DNA from: Candidatus Bathyarchaeum sp.
GTDB taxonomy: Archaea; Thermoproteota; Bathyarchaeia; Bathyarchaeales; Bathyarchaeaceae
DNA length: 33,427 nt
Assembly (NCBI GenBank): GCA_026014565.1
Contig: JAOZIB010000030.1
Span: forward strand, 1 to 33,427
Direction of reading: 5' to 3'
The notes under the pieces are model-generated. The model saw nothing but the letters and a program-made list of their open reading frames with translations, was not told the origin of the DNA and made no database searches. Made by a program: the position numbers and the translations under genes. Positions 15,137-23,155 of the stretch are shown piece after piece (the first letter of the stretch is position 1; each line of letters starts with the position of its first letter).

Positions 15137-16630
15137 TTAGCTATTTTTTCGTTTTAGGAAATTTTCAACGTATTTGTCGTAGCATCCAGTCTTTTTGAGA
15201 TATCTTCCATACCTTGAAAGGGCAGCCATTGCACGAGCCGCATCCTCAGGAGACAAATAAGCTGGGATTCCAAACTTATCAAACTTGGAGCGAATATGAA
15301 GTGCCATTTCAGTTTCTCCAACGTCGCAAGCAACAACTGATTTTTGATATTTTTTGGACAGTTCATAAACACGGTCAACAAAGTCATCTTGAAGCGCAGG
15401 CAGATGATGCAACCCTAAAACAATTATTCCATCGATTTCGGGGTCTTCAAAGAGAATCTTGATTCCCTCTTCAAACATTTCAGAAGTTACTGAACCCGTC
15501 AAGTCAACAGGGTTATAGTTAGTTGCGAAGCGAGGAATCTTTCCTTCGGCCTTGAGTTTTTCAAACTTCGCTACTGTTTCATCAGAAAATCTGTTAACAC
15601 TAAGACCTTGGGCGATACACTCATCAACACCCATAATTCCTGGACCTCCAGCATCGGTGATTATTGCTACTTTATTTCCGGCGATTGGAGCTTGAAAAGC
15701 CAAAGCTTTACCCATATCAAAGAATTCTTCAAGGTCATTTGCTCTTAAAACGCCAACTTGTTTAAAGGCAGCAGAATAAATTTCGTCAGAACCTGCAATT
15801 GAACCCGTGTGCGAAGCCGCAGCCCGAGCACCCGCAGCAGACCGACCTACTTTAAGGCAAACAATTGGTTTTTTACAAGTAACTGTTCTTGCAACATCCA
15901 TGAATTCTCTACCGTTTTCGATGCTTTCTGCGTACATCAGCATTACATCAGTTTTTTCATCATGCAAAAGATACTTGAGCATCTCAGAAGCTGTTACGTC
16001 GGCTTTGTTTCCAAAACTTACGAATTTGCTCACACCCATTTGTTTACCTGCCAAGTAGTCCAAAGCGGCAGCACCAAAGGCACCACTCTGGGTAACTATT
16101 GCCATAGGTCCAGGTCGAGGTCGTGGTGTAGCAACAACTTCGTCTCCTGTGCTGAGGGTTTTTGTTTCTGGGAGAAACAGCATGTCTACACCCGTTGAAG
16201 AATCGTAAACTCCTAGACAGTTTGGACCCAAAACTCGGATTCCTGCCTCTTTGGCAATGTCTGCTACTTCTTTTTCTAGTTCATGATTGCCAATTTCACT
16301 AAAACCTGACGTAATAATTGCAGCGGCTCTAACCTTTTTTTCTGCAAGCTCATGCATAACGCCTGGAACAAACTTTGCGGGAACAACAACAACCGCCAAA
16401 TCAACTTCACCAGGTATGTCCAGCACTGAGGAATAACACTTGATGCCCTGTATGGTTTTTTCGTTAGGGTTAACGGCATATAATTTTGCTTTAAACAGGT
16501 TTCGTTGACTGTTAATTACAAAGTTTTTGAAGATAACGTGTCCGGCCTTCATTGTTCTGCGAGATGCACCTATAATGGCAACTGCTTTGGGTTCAAAGAA
16601 GGTATCCATTTGTTCCAGGAATGCTTTCAT
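15137..16630 (-). CDS. acdA: Acetate-CoA ligase (ADP-forming) alpha subunit
   Basis: A 497-residue subunit that, with a beta subunit, converts acetyl-CoA, ADP and phosphate to acetate, CoA and ATP, the main substrate-level energy step of many archaea. It has the CoA-binding Rossmann segment FEPKAVAIIGASRR (about 12-25), GPNCLGVYD, the succinyl-CoA-ligase-like FVSFGNKADV and the segment AASHTGSIAGSDE that holds the expected phosphorylated His. Length matches the stand-alone alpha subunit. ATG follows AAAGGAGT. No ATP-grasp beta subunit is adjacent. The CofE-like gene lies 34 nt upstream in the same direction. Confidence 0.93.
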   Translation of the reverse strand: MKAFLEQMDTFFEPKAVAIIGASRRTMKAGHVIFKNFVINSQRNLFKAKLYAVNPNEKTIQGIKCYSSVLDIPGEVDLAVVVVPAKFVPGVMHELAEKKVRAAAIITSGFSEIGNHELEKEVADIAKEAGIRVLGPNCLGVYDSSTGVDMLFLPETKTLSTGDEVVATPRPRPGPMAIVTQSGAFGAAALDYLAGKQMGVSKFVSFGNKADVTASEMLKYLLHDEKTDVMLMYAESIENGREFMDVARTVTCKKPIVCLKVGRSAAGARAAASHTGSIAGSDEIYSAAFKQVGVLRANDLEEFFDMGKALAFQAPIAGNKVAIITDAGGPGIMGVDECIAQGLSVNRFSDETVAKFEKLKAEGKIPRFATNYNPVDLTGSVTSEMFEEGIKILFEDPEIDGIIVLGLHHLPALQDDFVDRVYELSKKYQKSVVACDVGETEMALHIRSKFDKFGIPAYLSPEDAARAMAALSRYGRYLKKTGCYDKYVENFLKRKNS

Positions 16631-16664
16631 AATCTTAATACTCCTTTTATCTGAATTTTAATAC

Positions 16665-17540
16665 TCATTTTTGTACGTTTTGGATTTTAGTTACTTTAAA
16701 TCTTATAAGTACTACCGGTCGATGCTCAGTTTGGTCAAGCATGTTCCAAGTAACCTCTGTTAAACTAACCTTAAAGTTTTTAGCCATGTCCCAGACCGTT
16801 CGACCAGCCCCAGAACCACGAGCTCGGTTAGCAACTTTAGCAATTTCAATTGCTTCTTCAGTTGACATATTAGATCCAGAAAAAGCCAAAGGTGTAGCCC
16901 GTTTTTGTAGTTTAAGGGATCGTCCAAAAACATAAGCCAGAAACCCTCCAATTGAATAAATTCCTTTTATTGGTTTTGGACGTGGAGTAAAATGAAATCC
17001 CTTCAAAGAATATGTTTTATCAGTGTCGACAATTACAACTGAAACTTTTTTTCCTAGTTCGCTGTAGATCCGTTCTCGTAATTCAAAAACAATTTCTTGT
17101 GCATTTTCTAACGGAAGGCAAACATAAGAAAAAGCTAAGTTACTTCCATCGATTCCTCCTTCAGAACCGTGCATTAAAGCTTGCAAAAAACCGCCTCGCT
17201 GTAACGCTAATTGTTTGTGGCGACTGCCCTCTTCAAAAGGATATGACCGAAGATAATCTAAGGTTTTTTTTCTCAAATGGCAAACTGGTCCCAGAACATA
17301 AGGCCAGATAATTCGCATCCAGTATTTGGCAATGAACCGGGCAAGACTACTTGGTTTGATTTTTTTTTCATCAACAAGGTTTCCAAGGGCTGTGGAAACA
17401 GCCTTTTCAGATATTGTAACAAAATCTCCGTCATTAACTACGTTTTCGATTGAACTAATTATGTCTGTGATGTAGTCGTCTTTTGGTTTCCAGTATCTGG
17501 TTCTTACTGCGAGGGTCTTGTATTTTTTTTCCAATTGCAT
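16665..17540 (-). CDS. CofE-like F420-0:glutamate ligase family protein
   Basis: A 291-residue protein related to coenzyme F420-0:gamma-glutamyl ligase (CofE), which adds glutamates to F420. Seen are VRTRYWKPKDDY at the start, GDFVTISEKAVSTALGN (near 38-55), the active-site-like EGGIDGSNLAFSYVCLP (near 128-144) and VVIVDTDKTYS (near 169). It is longer at the N terminus than classical CofE and the GR-R segment after VDTD has changed, so it may be a paralogue with another amide-forming role. GTG and ATG are adjacent; ATG chosen. Mer, an F420-dependent enzyme, is encoded in the same window. Confidence 0.75.
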   Translation of the reverse strand: MQLEKKYKTLAVRTRYWKPKDDYITDIISSIENVVNDGDFVTISEKAVSTALGNLVDEKKIKPSSLARFIAKYWMRIIWPYVLGPVCHLRKKTLDYLRSYPFEEGSRHKQLALQRGGFLQALMHGSEGGIDGSNLAFSYVCLPLENAQEIVFELRERIYSELGKKVSVVIVDTDKTYSLKGFHFTPRPKPIKGIYSIGGFLAYVFGRSLKLQKRATPLAFSGSNMSTEEAIEIAKVANRARGSGAGRTVWDMAKNFKVSLTEVTWNMLDQTEHRPVVLIRFKVTKIQNVQK

Positions 17541-17651
17541 CACAATGAACTTTAGTTCTGTTTTGTAAAGAGTGAACCCTCAATAAATAGATAATATTTT
17601 GTAGGAAGAATGCATTTCAAAACATAGTAAACCCTGTGAGGTGCGAACCAA

Positions 17652-18122
17652 ATGCCTGCAAAAGATAAGGAGAAATCATCAAGCCTGTTTGATCTCCTTG
17701 AAGATGTTCCTGACGAAGTAGAAGAAAAAGAACCAGCAACTGAAAGAGAAAATCTATTGGATTCTATGGGTGTTGAAGACCGCTTCAAAGAAGGAAGCAT
17801 CAGTATCGACATGAGAACCTGCAGAGGTATAGAATGTAACTTATGCGTGAAGGCTTGTCCCACAAACGCCTTGTATTGGAAGGGTGGAGATATTGGCATA
17901 ATCGACGACCTATGTATTCATTGTACTGCATGTGTAGCAAATTGCATGGTAGATGATTGCATAAAAGTCAGTAGAAAACGTCCTGATGGTAAAAAAGAAA
18001 CCTTCAGTAATGCAAAAGATGTTTGCATGTTACTAAAGAAAATAAACTCCAAAAAGGGAGTTGACCGGGTAACATCACTTTATCCGACAGTTGATGAGTA
18101 TCTTGATCGCCATGGCGAATAA
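17652..18122 (+). CDS. Dicluster 4Fe-4S ferredoxin-like protein
   Basis: A 156-residue protein. Residues 1-45 are acidic and probably disordered. Two cluster motifs follow: C57, C62, C65, C69 (C-X4-C-X2-C-X3-CP, with two extra residues in the first loop) and C88, C91, C94, C98 (C-X2-C-X2-C-X3-C), with another Cys at 103. The C-terminal 50 residues are basic/helical. It should carry two 4Fe-4S clusters and move electrons in the cytosol; the partner enzyme is not adjacent. ATG start with GTGAGGTG upstream. Confidence 0.88.
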   Translation: MPAKDKEKSSSLFDLLEDVPDEVEEKEPATERENLLDSMGVEDRFKEGSISIDMRTCRGIECNLCVKACPTNALYWKGGDIGIIDDLCIHCTACVANCMVDDCIKVSRKRPDGKKETFSNAKDVCMLLKKINSKKGVDRVTSLYPTVDEYLDRHGE

Positions 18123-18235
18123 TCAGATTTAGTGTATAGTTTTTCAACTCATTTTTCTCGCAAAATGCAGGTTGTCTTATTCCATTCACAAATAAAACTT
18201 GTTTACTGTCAATTTTCAAAAAATGTTGTTTGGAA

Positions 18236-18255
18236 TAATGCAGTTAGCTGCATTA
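18236..18255 (-). terminator. Hairpin after the 18268-18993 gene
   Basis: Perfect 8-bp inverted repeat TAATGCAG/CTGCATTA with a TTAG loop, 13 nt past the stop of the minus-strand gene, followed on that strand by a T run (CATTTTTTG). Fits a transcription terminator. Confidence 0.55.
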
Positions 18256-18267
18256 CCAAGTTGTGTT

Positions 18268-18993
18268 TTACTGAAGTATGACTTCTCCAGTAACGCCATC
18301 GATGTTTACGGTTTTTTCTTCTTTGGTTTTGACATTTCGCAGAGTGATAATATAGACAGGATTGTAAATTGTTGCATGTTCAGTGATTTGGAACAATTCA
18401 TTATCTACAGATTCAATGTCATTAGGTTTGTTGACTAGTCTGTCTTTTATCATTGCTATGACTTCTTTGTTGGAAAGTTTTGGATTTTCAGTTTTGTTTT
18501 TGAACTCTTTCAACAATTTTTTAGGGCTATCTTCCGAAGGGGCAATAGGAACCTGATCTGGTAAGATTTCTCGTCCTGTTTTGTCCAAAATGATGTAAGC
18601 TTTGTCTTCATAATATGCCCATTCTTGACCTGGAACAGTAATGACTTTTTTGAATTGAGTGGGTTCTGAATTAGGAACAATCAGTTCATGAGGCGCGAAA
18701 GTTTGCCCAAAAATTTTTACTTCTTTGGCTTTTTCGTCTACTTGGATGTTGTAGCTCTTTTTGATGTAATACTCAATTCGGTATTGTGCGTCCACAAGAG
18801 TGTATGGAACATAATGTTTGTCAATTGAAACTACCCGGATGTCTTCTGGTTTGGGTTTGGAAAAACGTTTAATGAACAATTCGTTTTTTATTTCTTCGGC
18901 TTTTTGTTTTAGCGTGGACTGGTCTACTCTAGACTTGTAGACAATAATCTTCTGTTCTACAATCTTTTCTGGAATCTCTGTAACTGACGTCAA
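18268..18993 (-). CDS. Uncharacterised protein with PepSY-like C terminus
   Basis: A protein of about 241 residues without membrane segment or signal peptide. The N-terminal half is rich in charged strands (KIIVYKSRVDQ; YRIEYYIKKSYNI). The last 60 residues, including NPVYIITLRNVKTKEEKTVNIDGVTG, resemble a PepSY-type beta-alpha-beta unit, in which a strand ending in D-x-x-T-G is typical. An in-frame GTG at 19002 exists, but the TTG at 18993 has a properly spaced TAGGTG and is preferred. It follows the translin gene in the same direction across a 97-nt gap that has its own TATA-like sequence. Confidence 0.6.
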   Translation of the reverse strand: MTSVTEIPEKIVEQKIIVYKSRVDQSTLKQKAEEIKNELFIKRFSKPKPEDIRVVSIDKHYVPYTLVDAQYRIEYYIKKSYNIQVDEKAKEVKIFGQTFAPHELIVPNSEPTQFKKVITVPGQEWAYYEDKAYIILDKTGREILPDQVPIAPSEDSPKKLLKEFKNKTENPKLSNKEVIAMIKDRLVNKPNDIESVDNELFQITEHATIYNPVYIITLRNVKTKEEKTVNIDGVTGEVILQ

Positions 18994-19090
18994 GTGTAAC
19001 ACCTAGGGAACAGGATAAAAATGAAACGTTAACTAATTAATCATTTATGAATTGAAAATCCACATTATAGTTATGTATAAAACAAAAAAT

Positions 19091-19738
19091 TCAGATTTTA
19101 TTTTTTGTTTTGTTTCCAAGAGACGTTTCTAGTCTTGAAATTGACTGTTCAAGAGCATTTCTTCGGACTTCCATGGTGATGTCTCCACGTGTAATTTCAA
19201 TTAATTTGCGGGCAACGTCACATTTTCTTCTAAGACCGTTAACAATCACGTAGGCATTATCCAAGGAGGTTAACTCAGAATAGATAAGCTCCATGCCTTC
19301 TAGACATTTTTCAGCGAGTTCAACTTCTCCTCTTCGAATTAAATCAAGGGAGCGGCGTCTGAGTTCTCCAATAACGTCGCCTAATGACAAAATGTACGGA
19401 GTTTGGGGAACTTTAATTTCTTCTGGAGTTGGAAAGCGGTTTTCCTGGACCAAAGTAAGCAGTATACACGCTTCGGCATGCTCTTCGTAGGCTGCATTTA
19501 CAGACCCACTGTAAAGCATGTGTGGATAATCTTTGATTACCCCTTGAAGGGCTTCAAAAATGGTTTTTGCGCCTTTGATAAATGAGGCTGCGTCATCAAA
19601 TCGTTCTTGGTGGGTAACTTGGATGGCTTGTTTAGAAAGGCGGGTTGCTTTTCGCATGTCACGGTTGACGTCCTCTCGAATTTTGTCGATTTTTGTTAGT
19701 TCTTCTTGAATTTGTTCTAAAATCTCTTTCAAAGACAT
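19091..19738 (-). CDS. Translin-family protein
   Basis: About 215 residues, almost entirely alpha-helical. Helices rich in Glu and Arg (SLKEILEQIQEELTKIDKI; RDMRKATRLSKQAIQ), the YSGSVNAAYEEHAEA stretch and SLGDVIGELRRRSLDLIRRG match archaeal homologues of eukaryotic translin, which form octameric RNA/DNA-binding barrels. ATG at 19738 preferred to a TTG 15 bases upstream. taw1 lies 33 nt upstream in the same direction, which suggests an RNA-related operon. Confidence 0.85.
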   Translation of the reverse strand: MSLKEILEQIQEELTKIDKIREDVNRDMRKATRLSKQAIQVTHQERFDDAASFIKGAKTIFEALQGVIKDYPHMLYSGSVNAAYEEHAEACILLTLVQENRFPTPEEIKVPQTPYILSLGDVIGELRRRSLDLIRRGEVELAEKCLEGMELIYSELTSLDNAYVIVNGLRRKCDVARKLIEITRGDITMEVRRNALEQSISRLETSLGNKTKNKI

Positions 19739-19770
19739 AAAGCTCACAACCAAAAACAGTTCAAAAGAAG

Positions 19771-20727
19771 CTAGGCTAACTTAATAGCCTTTTCCAAGCG
19801 GCTAAGTAAAACAACTCGGCTGTCTGTTGACTCATCAATCATTTTGTAACCGATTTCTTCAGACAATTTTGTTCCAAAATCTTTGATTTCAGTATGAGAA
19901 GGCATGTTACTGCCATCCATTCTTAGTCTAGAAAAGCCCACATGCATGTACGCTTTGGGCTCTAGATATGTTGGGTTGGCTTTTTCCACAAGTTTGGCAA
20001 ACTGTTTTGGGTACTCAAGGTTTAGGTGCCGTGCCAAAGTGAACCTGATTACTGTGGGGCATTTGAAGCTAGGAAGCAGCTCCAAAGTTTCGTTGAGTTT
20101 TTCCCATGCACTATTACTGTTTGGGCGGCAAACCTTTGAGAAAGCGTTTTTGTCAAAGGCAGAAACAGAAATGTACAGTTGGGTTGGCTCTTCGTTCAGG
20201 TTGGATAATCTTTCTGGAATGGTTCCGTTGGAAACAAGAAAGGTTGTGAATCCTCGCTTGTGAAAATTCTGGATTAAGCCGTCCAGATTGGGATAAATTG
20301 TTGGTTCACCAGTTAGGCTTATTGCTGCATGTTTAGGATCCAATGCCTCTAGGCGTTTTTGTTGGTCGGCGTTGGGGGTTGCTTTGTATCCCGTTAGGAT
20401 GCGCCGTTGTTCATTGATGCACCCGTCGATTATGGTTTCCGGGTCGTTCCATTGAGGCAGTTTAGTTTCGTCCCATCTTATATTGTGGTCGCCGCTTTGG
20501 GCGCGCCAGCAAAACACGCAACCTAATGTGCAATGAAACAAGGAAGGGGTCATTTGAAGGCATTGGTGGCTGTTGATTCCGTAGAATTTTTGTTTGTAGC
20601 ATGTTCTGCCCTGAACAATGCTGTTGTAAAGCCATCTGCACCGTTTAACTGCAGAGTGGTTTCCTACTACATGATACTTTTGCCGATGTAACATCTCCAT
20701 TATTTCGTTGGGAACCAAAGAATCCAA
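19771..20727 (-). CDS. taw1: tRNA 4-demethylwyosine synthase (radical SAM)
   Basis: A 318-residue radical SAM enzyme that builds the tricyclic 4-demethylwyosine at G37 of tRNA-Phe from N1-methylguanosine and pyruvate. The radical SAM cluster motif is HCTLGCVFCWR (C66, C70, C73; C-X3-C-X2-C). The three extra cysteines of the second cluster, C30, C43 and C56, are spaced C-X12-C-X12-C exactly as in Taw1. The GEPTIYPNL segment near 185 matches the SAM-binding region. Start is TTG with GGCAGG upstream. Translin follows 32 nt downstream. Confidence 0.95.
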   Translation of the reverse strand: MDSLVPNEIMEMLHRQKYHVVGNHSAVKRCRWLYNSIVQGRTCYKQKFYGINSHQCLQMTPSLFHCTLGCVFCWRAQSGDHNIRWDETKLPQWNDPETIIDGCINEQRRILTGYKATPNADQQKRLEALDPKHAAISLTGEPTIYPNLDGLIQNFHKRGFTTFLVSNGTIPERLSNLNEEPTQLYISVSAFDKNAFSKVCRPNSNSAWEKLNETLELLPSFKCPTVIRFTLARHLNLEYPKQFAKLVEKANPTYLEPKAYMHVGFSRLRMDGSNMPSHTEIKDFGTKLSEEIGYKMIDESTDSRVVLLSRLEKAIKLA

Positions 20728-20810
20728 GGTTTAAGCCTGCCCGATTGTTAGAAGGATAAAGATTAAATCGTTGTATTAAAAACTACGTGGTGCTGAAAGA
20801 GGTGTACTTT

Positions 20811-21098
20811 GTGTCTTACAAAAAAATCGTAGAAATGATTCCTGTTGAAAAACGTGGAACACTTTCAGATAAACTTCTGAATTATTTACTGAAAACCAAA
20901 AAAGAAGGAAACCTGCCCGCCAGTGTGGCTACATGTTTTCTTGAATACGTTCAAACCGGCGAGTTTGAAGACGAAAAAGGTCTTGCCCTTTTGTTAGGAG
21001 CAACCGCGATGGTTGAACTCGATAAAACTACCAAATTTTTGGAAGAAGATCTCGGCTTGACAGACGTCGCCAAAGCAGTCAAAGAGGCAGAAGCATAG
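20811..21098 (+). CDS. Small helical protein upstream of mer
   Basis: A 95-residue predicted all-helical soluble protein, no recognised family. It has KRGTLSDKLLNYLLKTKKEG, TGEFEDEKGLALLLGA and an acidic C-terminal helix. The GTG at 20811 has AGAGGTG six bases before it and is preferred over in-frame GTG codons at 20787 and 20790. It ends 14 nt before mer with GGAGTTGA between, so the two very likely form an operon and the protein may work with Mer. Confidence 0.65.
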   Translation: MSYKKIVEMIPVEKRGTLSDKLLNYLLKTKKEGNLPASVATCFLEYVQTGEFEDEKGLALLLGATAMVELDKTTKFLEEDLGLTDVAKAVKEAEA

Positions 21099-21112
21099 GA
21101 GTTGAATTAACA

Positions 21113-22105
21113 ATGGTAAAGTTTGGAATCGAATTTGTCCCCAAAGAAGCATACTGGAAAACAGTCTATTATGCAATTCAATCAGAAAAACGCGGTTTTG
21201 ACAACCTGTGGATAACTGACCACTACAACAACCGCAACGTGTACACCACCCTTGCAACCACTGCCCTTTACACCAAGAAAATCACTTTTGGCCCCGGAGT
21301 AACCAACCCCTTTATGATTAACCCAGTAATGACCGTTCAGTCTCTAGCTTCATTAGATGAAATGGCTCCCGGACGCGTTGTTTTGGGAATGGGTGCAGGT
21401 GACGTTACAACCCTTGCAAAAACCGGAGTAGAAGCAAAAAAGCAACTATCCGCAGTTGTAGACGCAATATCAATCTTCAAGAAAATGCTTGAAGGAAAAA
21501 GCGTCAAATACGAAGGAAAAGTTTTCTCAGTTAACGGAACCAAATTTAACTTTAAACCAAGAGGGCAAATCCCAGTTTACATTGGTGCCCAAGGGCCAAA
21601 AATGCTCGCAACAGCAGGCGAAATTGGTGATGGTGTTTTGATTAATGCTTCTCACCCACGAGACATCGACTATGCAGTAAGTCAAATCAAGAAAGGTGTC
21701 GAAAAAGCAGGAAAAAGTATGTCTGACGTAGACGTTACTGCTTACACTTCCTTTGCCGTAGACAAGAAAGTTGACAAAGCCATGGGTGCAGCTTCTCCAG
21801 TTGCAGCATTTATCGTTGCTGGAAGCCCCGACGTAGTATTGGAGCGACACGGACTGAACATGGAAAAAGTAAACGCCATCCGAAATGCCTTGGCTAAAGG
21901 TGACTTTGGTACTGCTTTTGGCTCTGTTACTCCAGAAATGATTGAAGCATTCGCTATTGCGGGCACTCCAGACATGTGCAACGAAAAAATAGCTCGACTA
22001 CTCAAAGCCGGAATAACCCAGTTCGTTGTTGGTTCCCCAGTAGGACCTAATGTCCGAAAATCGATCGACCTTATCAGCGAATCTGTTATTCCACAATTCA
22101 AGTAA
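21113..22105 (+). CDS. mer: 5,10-methylenetetrahydromethanopterin reductase (F420-dependent)
   Basis: A 330-residue luciferase-like (LLM) F420-dependent enzyme. FGIEFVPKEAYW at the start, LWITDHYNNRNVYTTLA (near 32-48), FGPGVTNPF and VLGMGAGD (near 89) closely follow methanogen Mer, which reduces methylene-H4MPT to methyl-H4MPT with F420H2. In non-methanogenic archaea the enzyme serves the methyl branch of the Wood-Ljungdahl pathway. Length is right for Mer. ATG follows GGAGTTGA; a strong hairpin terminator lies 20 nt after the stop. A different LLM oxidoreductase cannot be excluded without phylogeny. Confidence 0.88.
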   Translation: MVKFGIEFVPKEAYWKTVYYAIQSEKRGFDNLWITDHYNNRNVYTTLATTALYTKKITFGPGVTNPFMINPVMTVQSLASLDEMAPGRVVLGMGAGDVTTLAKTGVEAKKQLSAVVDAISIFKKMLEGKSVKYEGKVFSVNGTKFNFKPRGQIPVYIGAQGPKMLATAGEIGDGVLINASHPRDIDYAVSQIKKGVEKAGKSMSDVDVTAYTSFAVDKKVDKAMGAASPVAAFIVAGSPDVVLERHGLNMEKVNAIRNALAKGDFGTAFGSVTPEMIEAFAIAGTPDMCNEKIARLLKAGITQFVVGSPVGPNVRKSIDLISESVIPQFK

Positions 22106-22124
22106 AACTGTGACAAACCCAAAC

Positions 22125-22164
22125 TGTGCCCCATTTTTTGTGAGGGCACAACTAAACTTTTTTT
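22125..22164 (+). terminator. Terminator of mer
   Basis: 7-bp inverted repeat TGTGCCC (22125-22131) and GGGCACA (22144-22150), 12-nt loop, followed by a run of seven T at 22158-22164. Confidence 0.75.
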
Positions 22165-22353
22165 CAAAATTTACCTTAAATTTCTTGTTTGTAAATATTT
22201 GTTAATCAATAATTTGGCATTAAAATCAAAAACAACTGCCAAATTCACAGAGTTAAAAAACATAAAATTTTTATTCTGTGTAGAGCTTGCATATTTTGCT
22301 GATATTACAGAAACTGCGAAAGAATTTTTTTCGAACGAAGGTCGTGGCACATA

Positions 22354-22644
22354 TTGGTTGAAACGAAATATTGCTCCCCAAAATGTCGTTTGTTTAAATG
22401 CGTAAAACGAGCTGTAATCTACCAACGAGACAAAATCTGGTGCAGATGGACCGATGAAGAATGCAACGTAGCAAATTGTACCTACGCAACCTGTGTGCGT
22501 AGACAATTGTTGCCTAATGGTGTATGCGGTGAATCTGTGAAACGAAAAACCGTTGAAAAACGAAGACCTGAAGAAGACAAAATGCCTCCTGTTAGATTAA
22601 AAAGCAAAACTCTAAGAAAAATCCGCGACGACGACTATTTCTAA
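22354..22644 (+). CDS. Cys-rich small protein of unknown function
   Basis: A 96-residue protein with nine cysteines in the first 60 residues, in the pattern CSPKC, FKC, WC, EC, NC, TC and VC, and a Lys/Arg-rich C terminus ending in RKIRDDDYF. It probably binds zinc or an iron-sulphur cluster. Start is uncertain: TTG at 22354 with AGGTCGTGG upstream is the best candidate, no ATG is available near. The 249-nt gap before it holds the mer terminator and nothing else clear. Unrecognised; coding is supported by regular Cys spacing. Confidence 0.6.
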   Translation: MVETKYCSPKCRLFKCVKRAVIYQRDKIWCRWTDEECNVANCTYATCVRRQLLPNGVCGESVKRKTVEKRRPEEDKMPPVRLKSKTLRKIRDDDYF

Positions 22645-22725
22645 CTTCAAATTTTATATCCACTCTGTTGATACTAAAATTAGAAGTATTTCAGTAGTGC
22701 ATTTTTTGTTTATGAAAATTCAGAC

Positions 22726-22827
22726 ATGTCCCTCGGAAAAAAAGACCTTGAAAAGTTGTTAACCTTCAAAACCGTCAGGGACGAAATTGACGGTTACTTG
22801 AAATGTTCTATGAAAAAATGTGCTTGA
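22726..22827 (+). CDS. Possible 33-residue protein
   Basis: Short frame MSLGKKDLEKLLTFKTVRDE... ending in CSMKKCA, predicted one amphipathic helix plus a Cys pair (C28, C33). No convincing ribosome binding site precedes the ATG. Amino-acid composition looks protein-like, but at this length that is weak support. Confidence 0.35.
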   Translation: MSLGKKDLEKLLTFKTVRDEIDGYLKCSMKKCA

Positions 22828-22879
22828 AATAAGTAAGATGTGCCTAGAACAACTAGGCAATACCTTGCAAAAATCTGTT

Positions 22880-23050
22880 TTAGCCTGTTGTAACCCTTTT
22901 AACTACTGGGGGTCGTTGTTTTTTTAGAACTCGATAACCACAGTAGGTGCATTTTACTCCGCCGCCGCGCAACTCGAGTTCTTCGGTTCGTACTTTGGCG
23001 CCGCATTTTACACATTCATAAACAAGTCCACGTGCAGCTCTTTCTGACAT
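22880..23050 (-). CDS. rpoP: DNA-directed RNA polymerase subunit P (Rpb12)
   Basis: A 56-residue subunit of archaeal RNA polymerase, homologous to eukaryotic Rpb12. The zinc ribbon is YECVKCGAKV (C13, C16) and VKCTYCGYRVL (C34, C37), the family signature, followed by a basic tail KKQRPPVVKRV. Length is normal. ATG with TGGAGATA upstream; TATA GTTTAAAT at 23090-23097. A 5-bp inverted repeat GCCTG/CAGGC (23075-23089) sits between TATA and ribosome binding site. Confidence 0.93.
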   Translation of the reverse strand: MSERAARGLVYECVKCGAKVRTEELELRGGGVKCTYCGYRVLKKQRPPVVKRVTTG

Positions 23051-23089
23051 AATTTTTATCTCCAGACTAAAAACGCCTGTTTTGCAGGC

Positions 23090-23097
23090 ATTTAAAC
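23090..23097. promoter_or_regulatory. Shared symmetric TATA box, rpoP and glycosyltransferase
   Basis: ATTTAAAC contains the palindrome TTTAAA and lies at TATA distance from a start point for both rpoP (minus) and the Alg14-Alg13 gene (plus). It would place the plus-strand transcript start near 23118-23122, downstream of the ATG at 23105, supporting the ATG at 23156 as the real start. Confidence 0.4.
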
Positions 23098-23155
23098 ATT
23101 TCTAATGAAGCAAAGCACAGATATATACCTTTGGAAGCTGAAAGGTAACGTGGGA

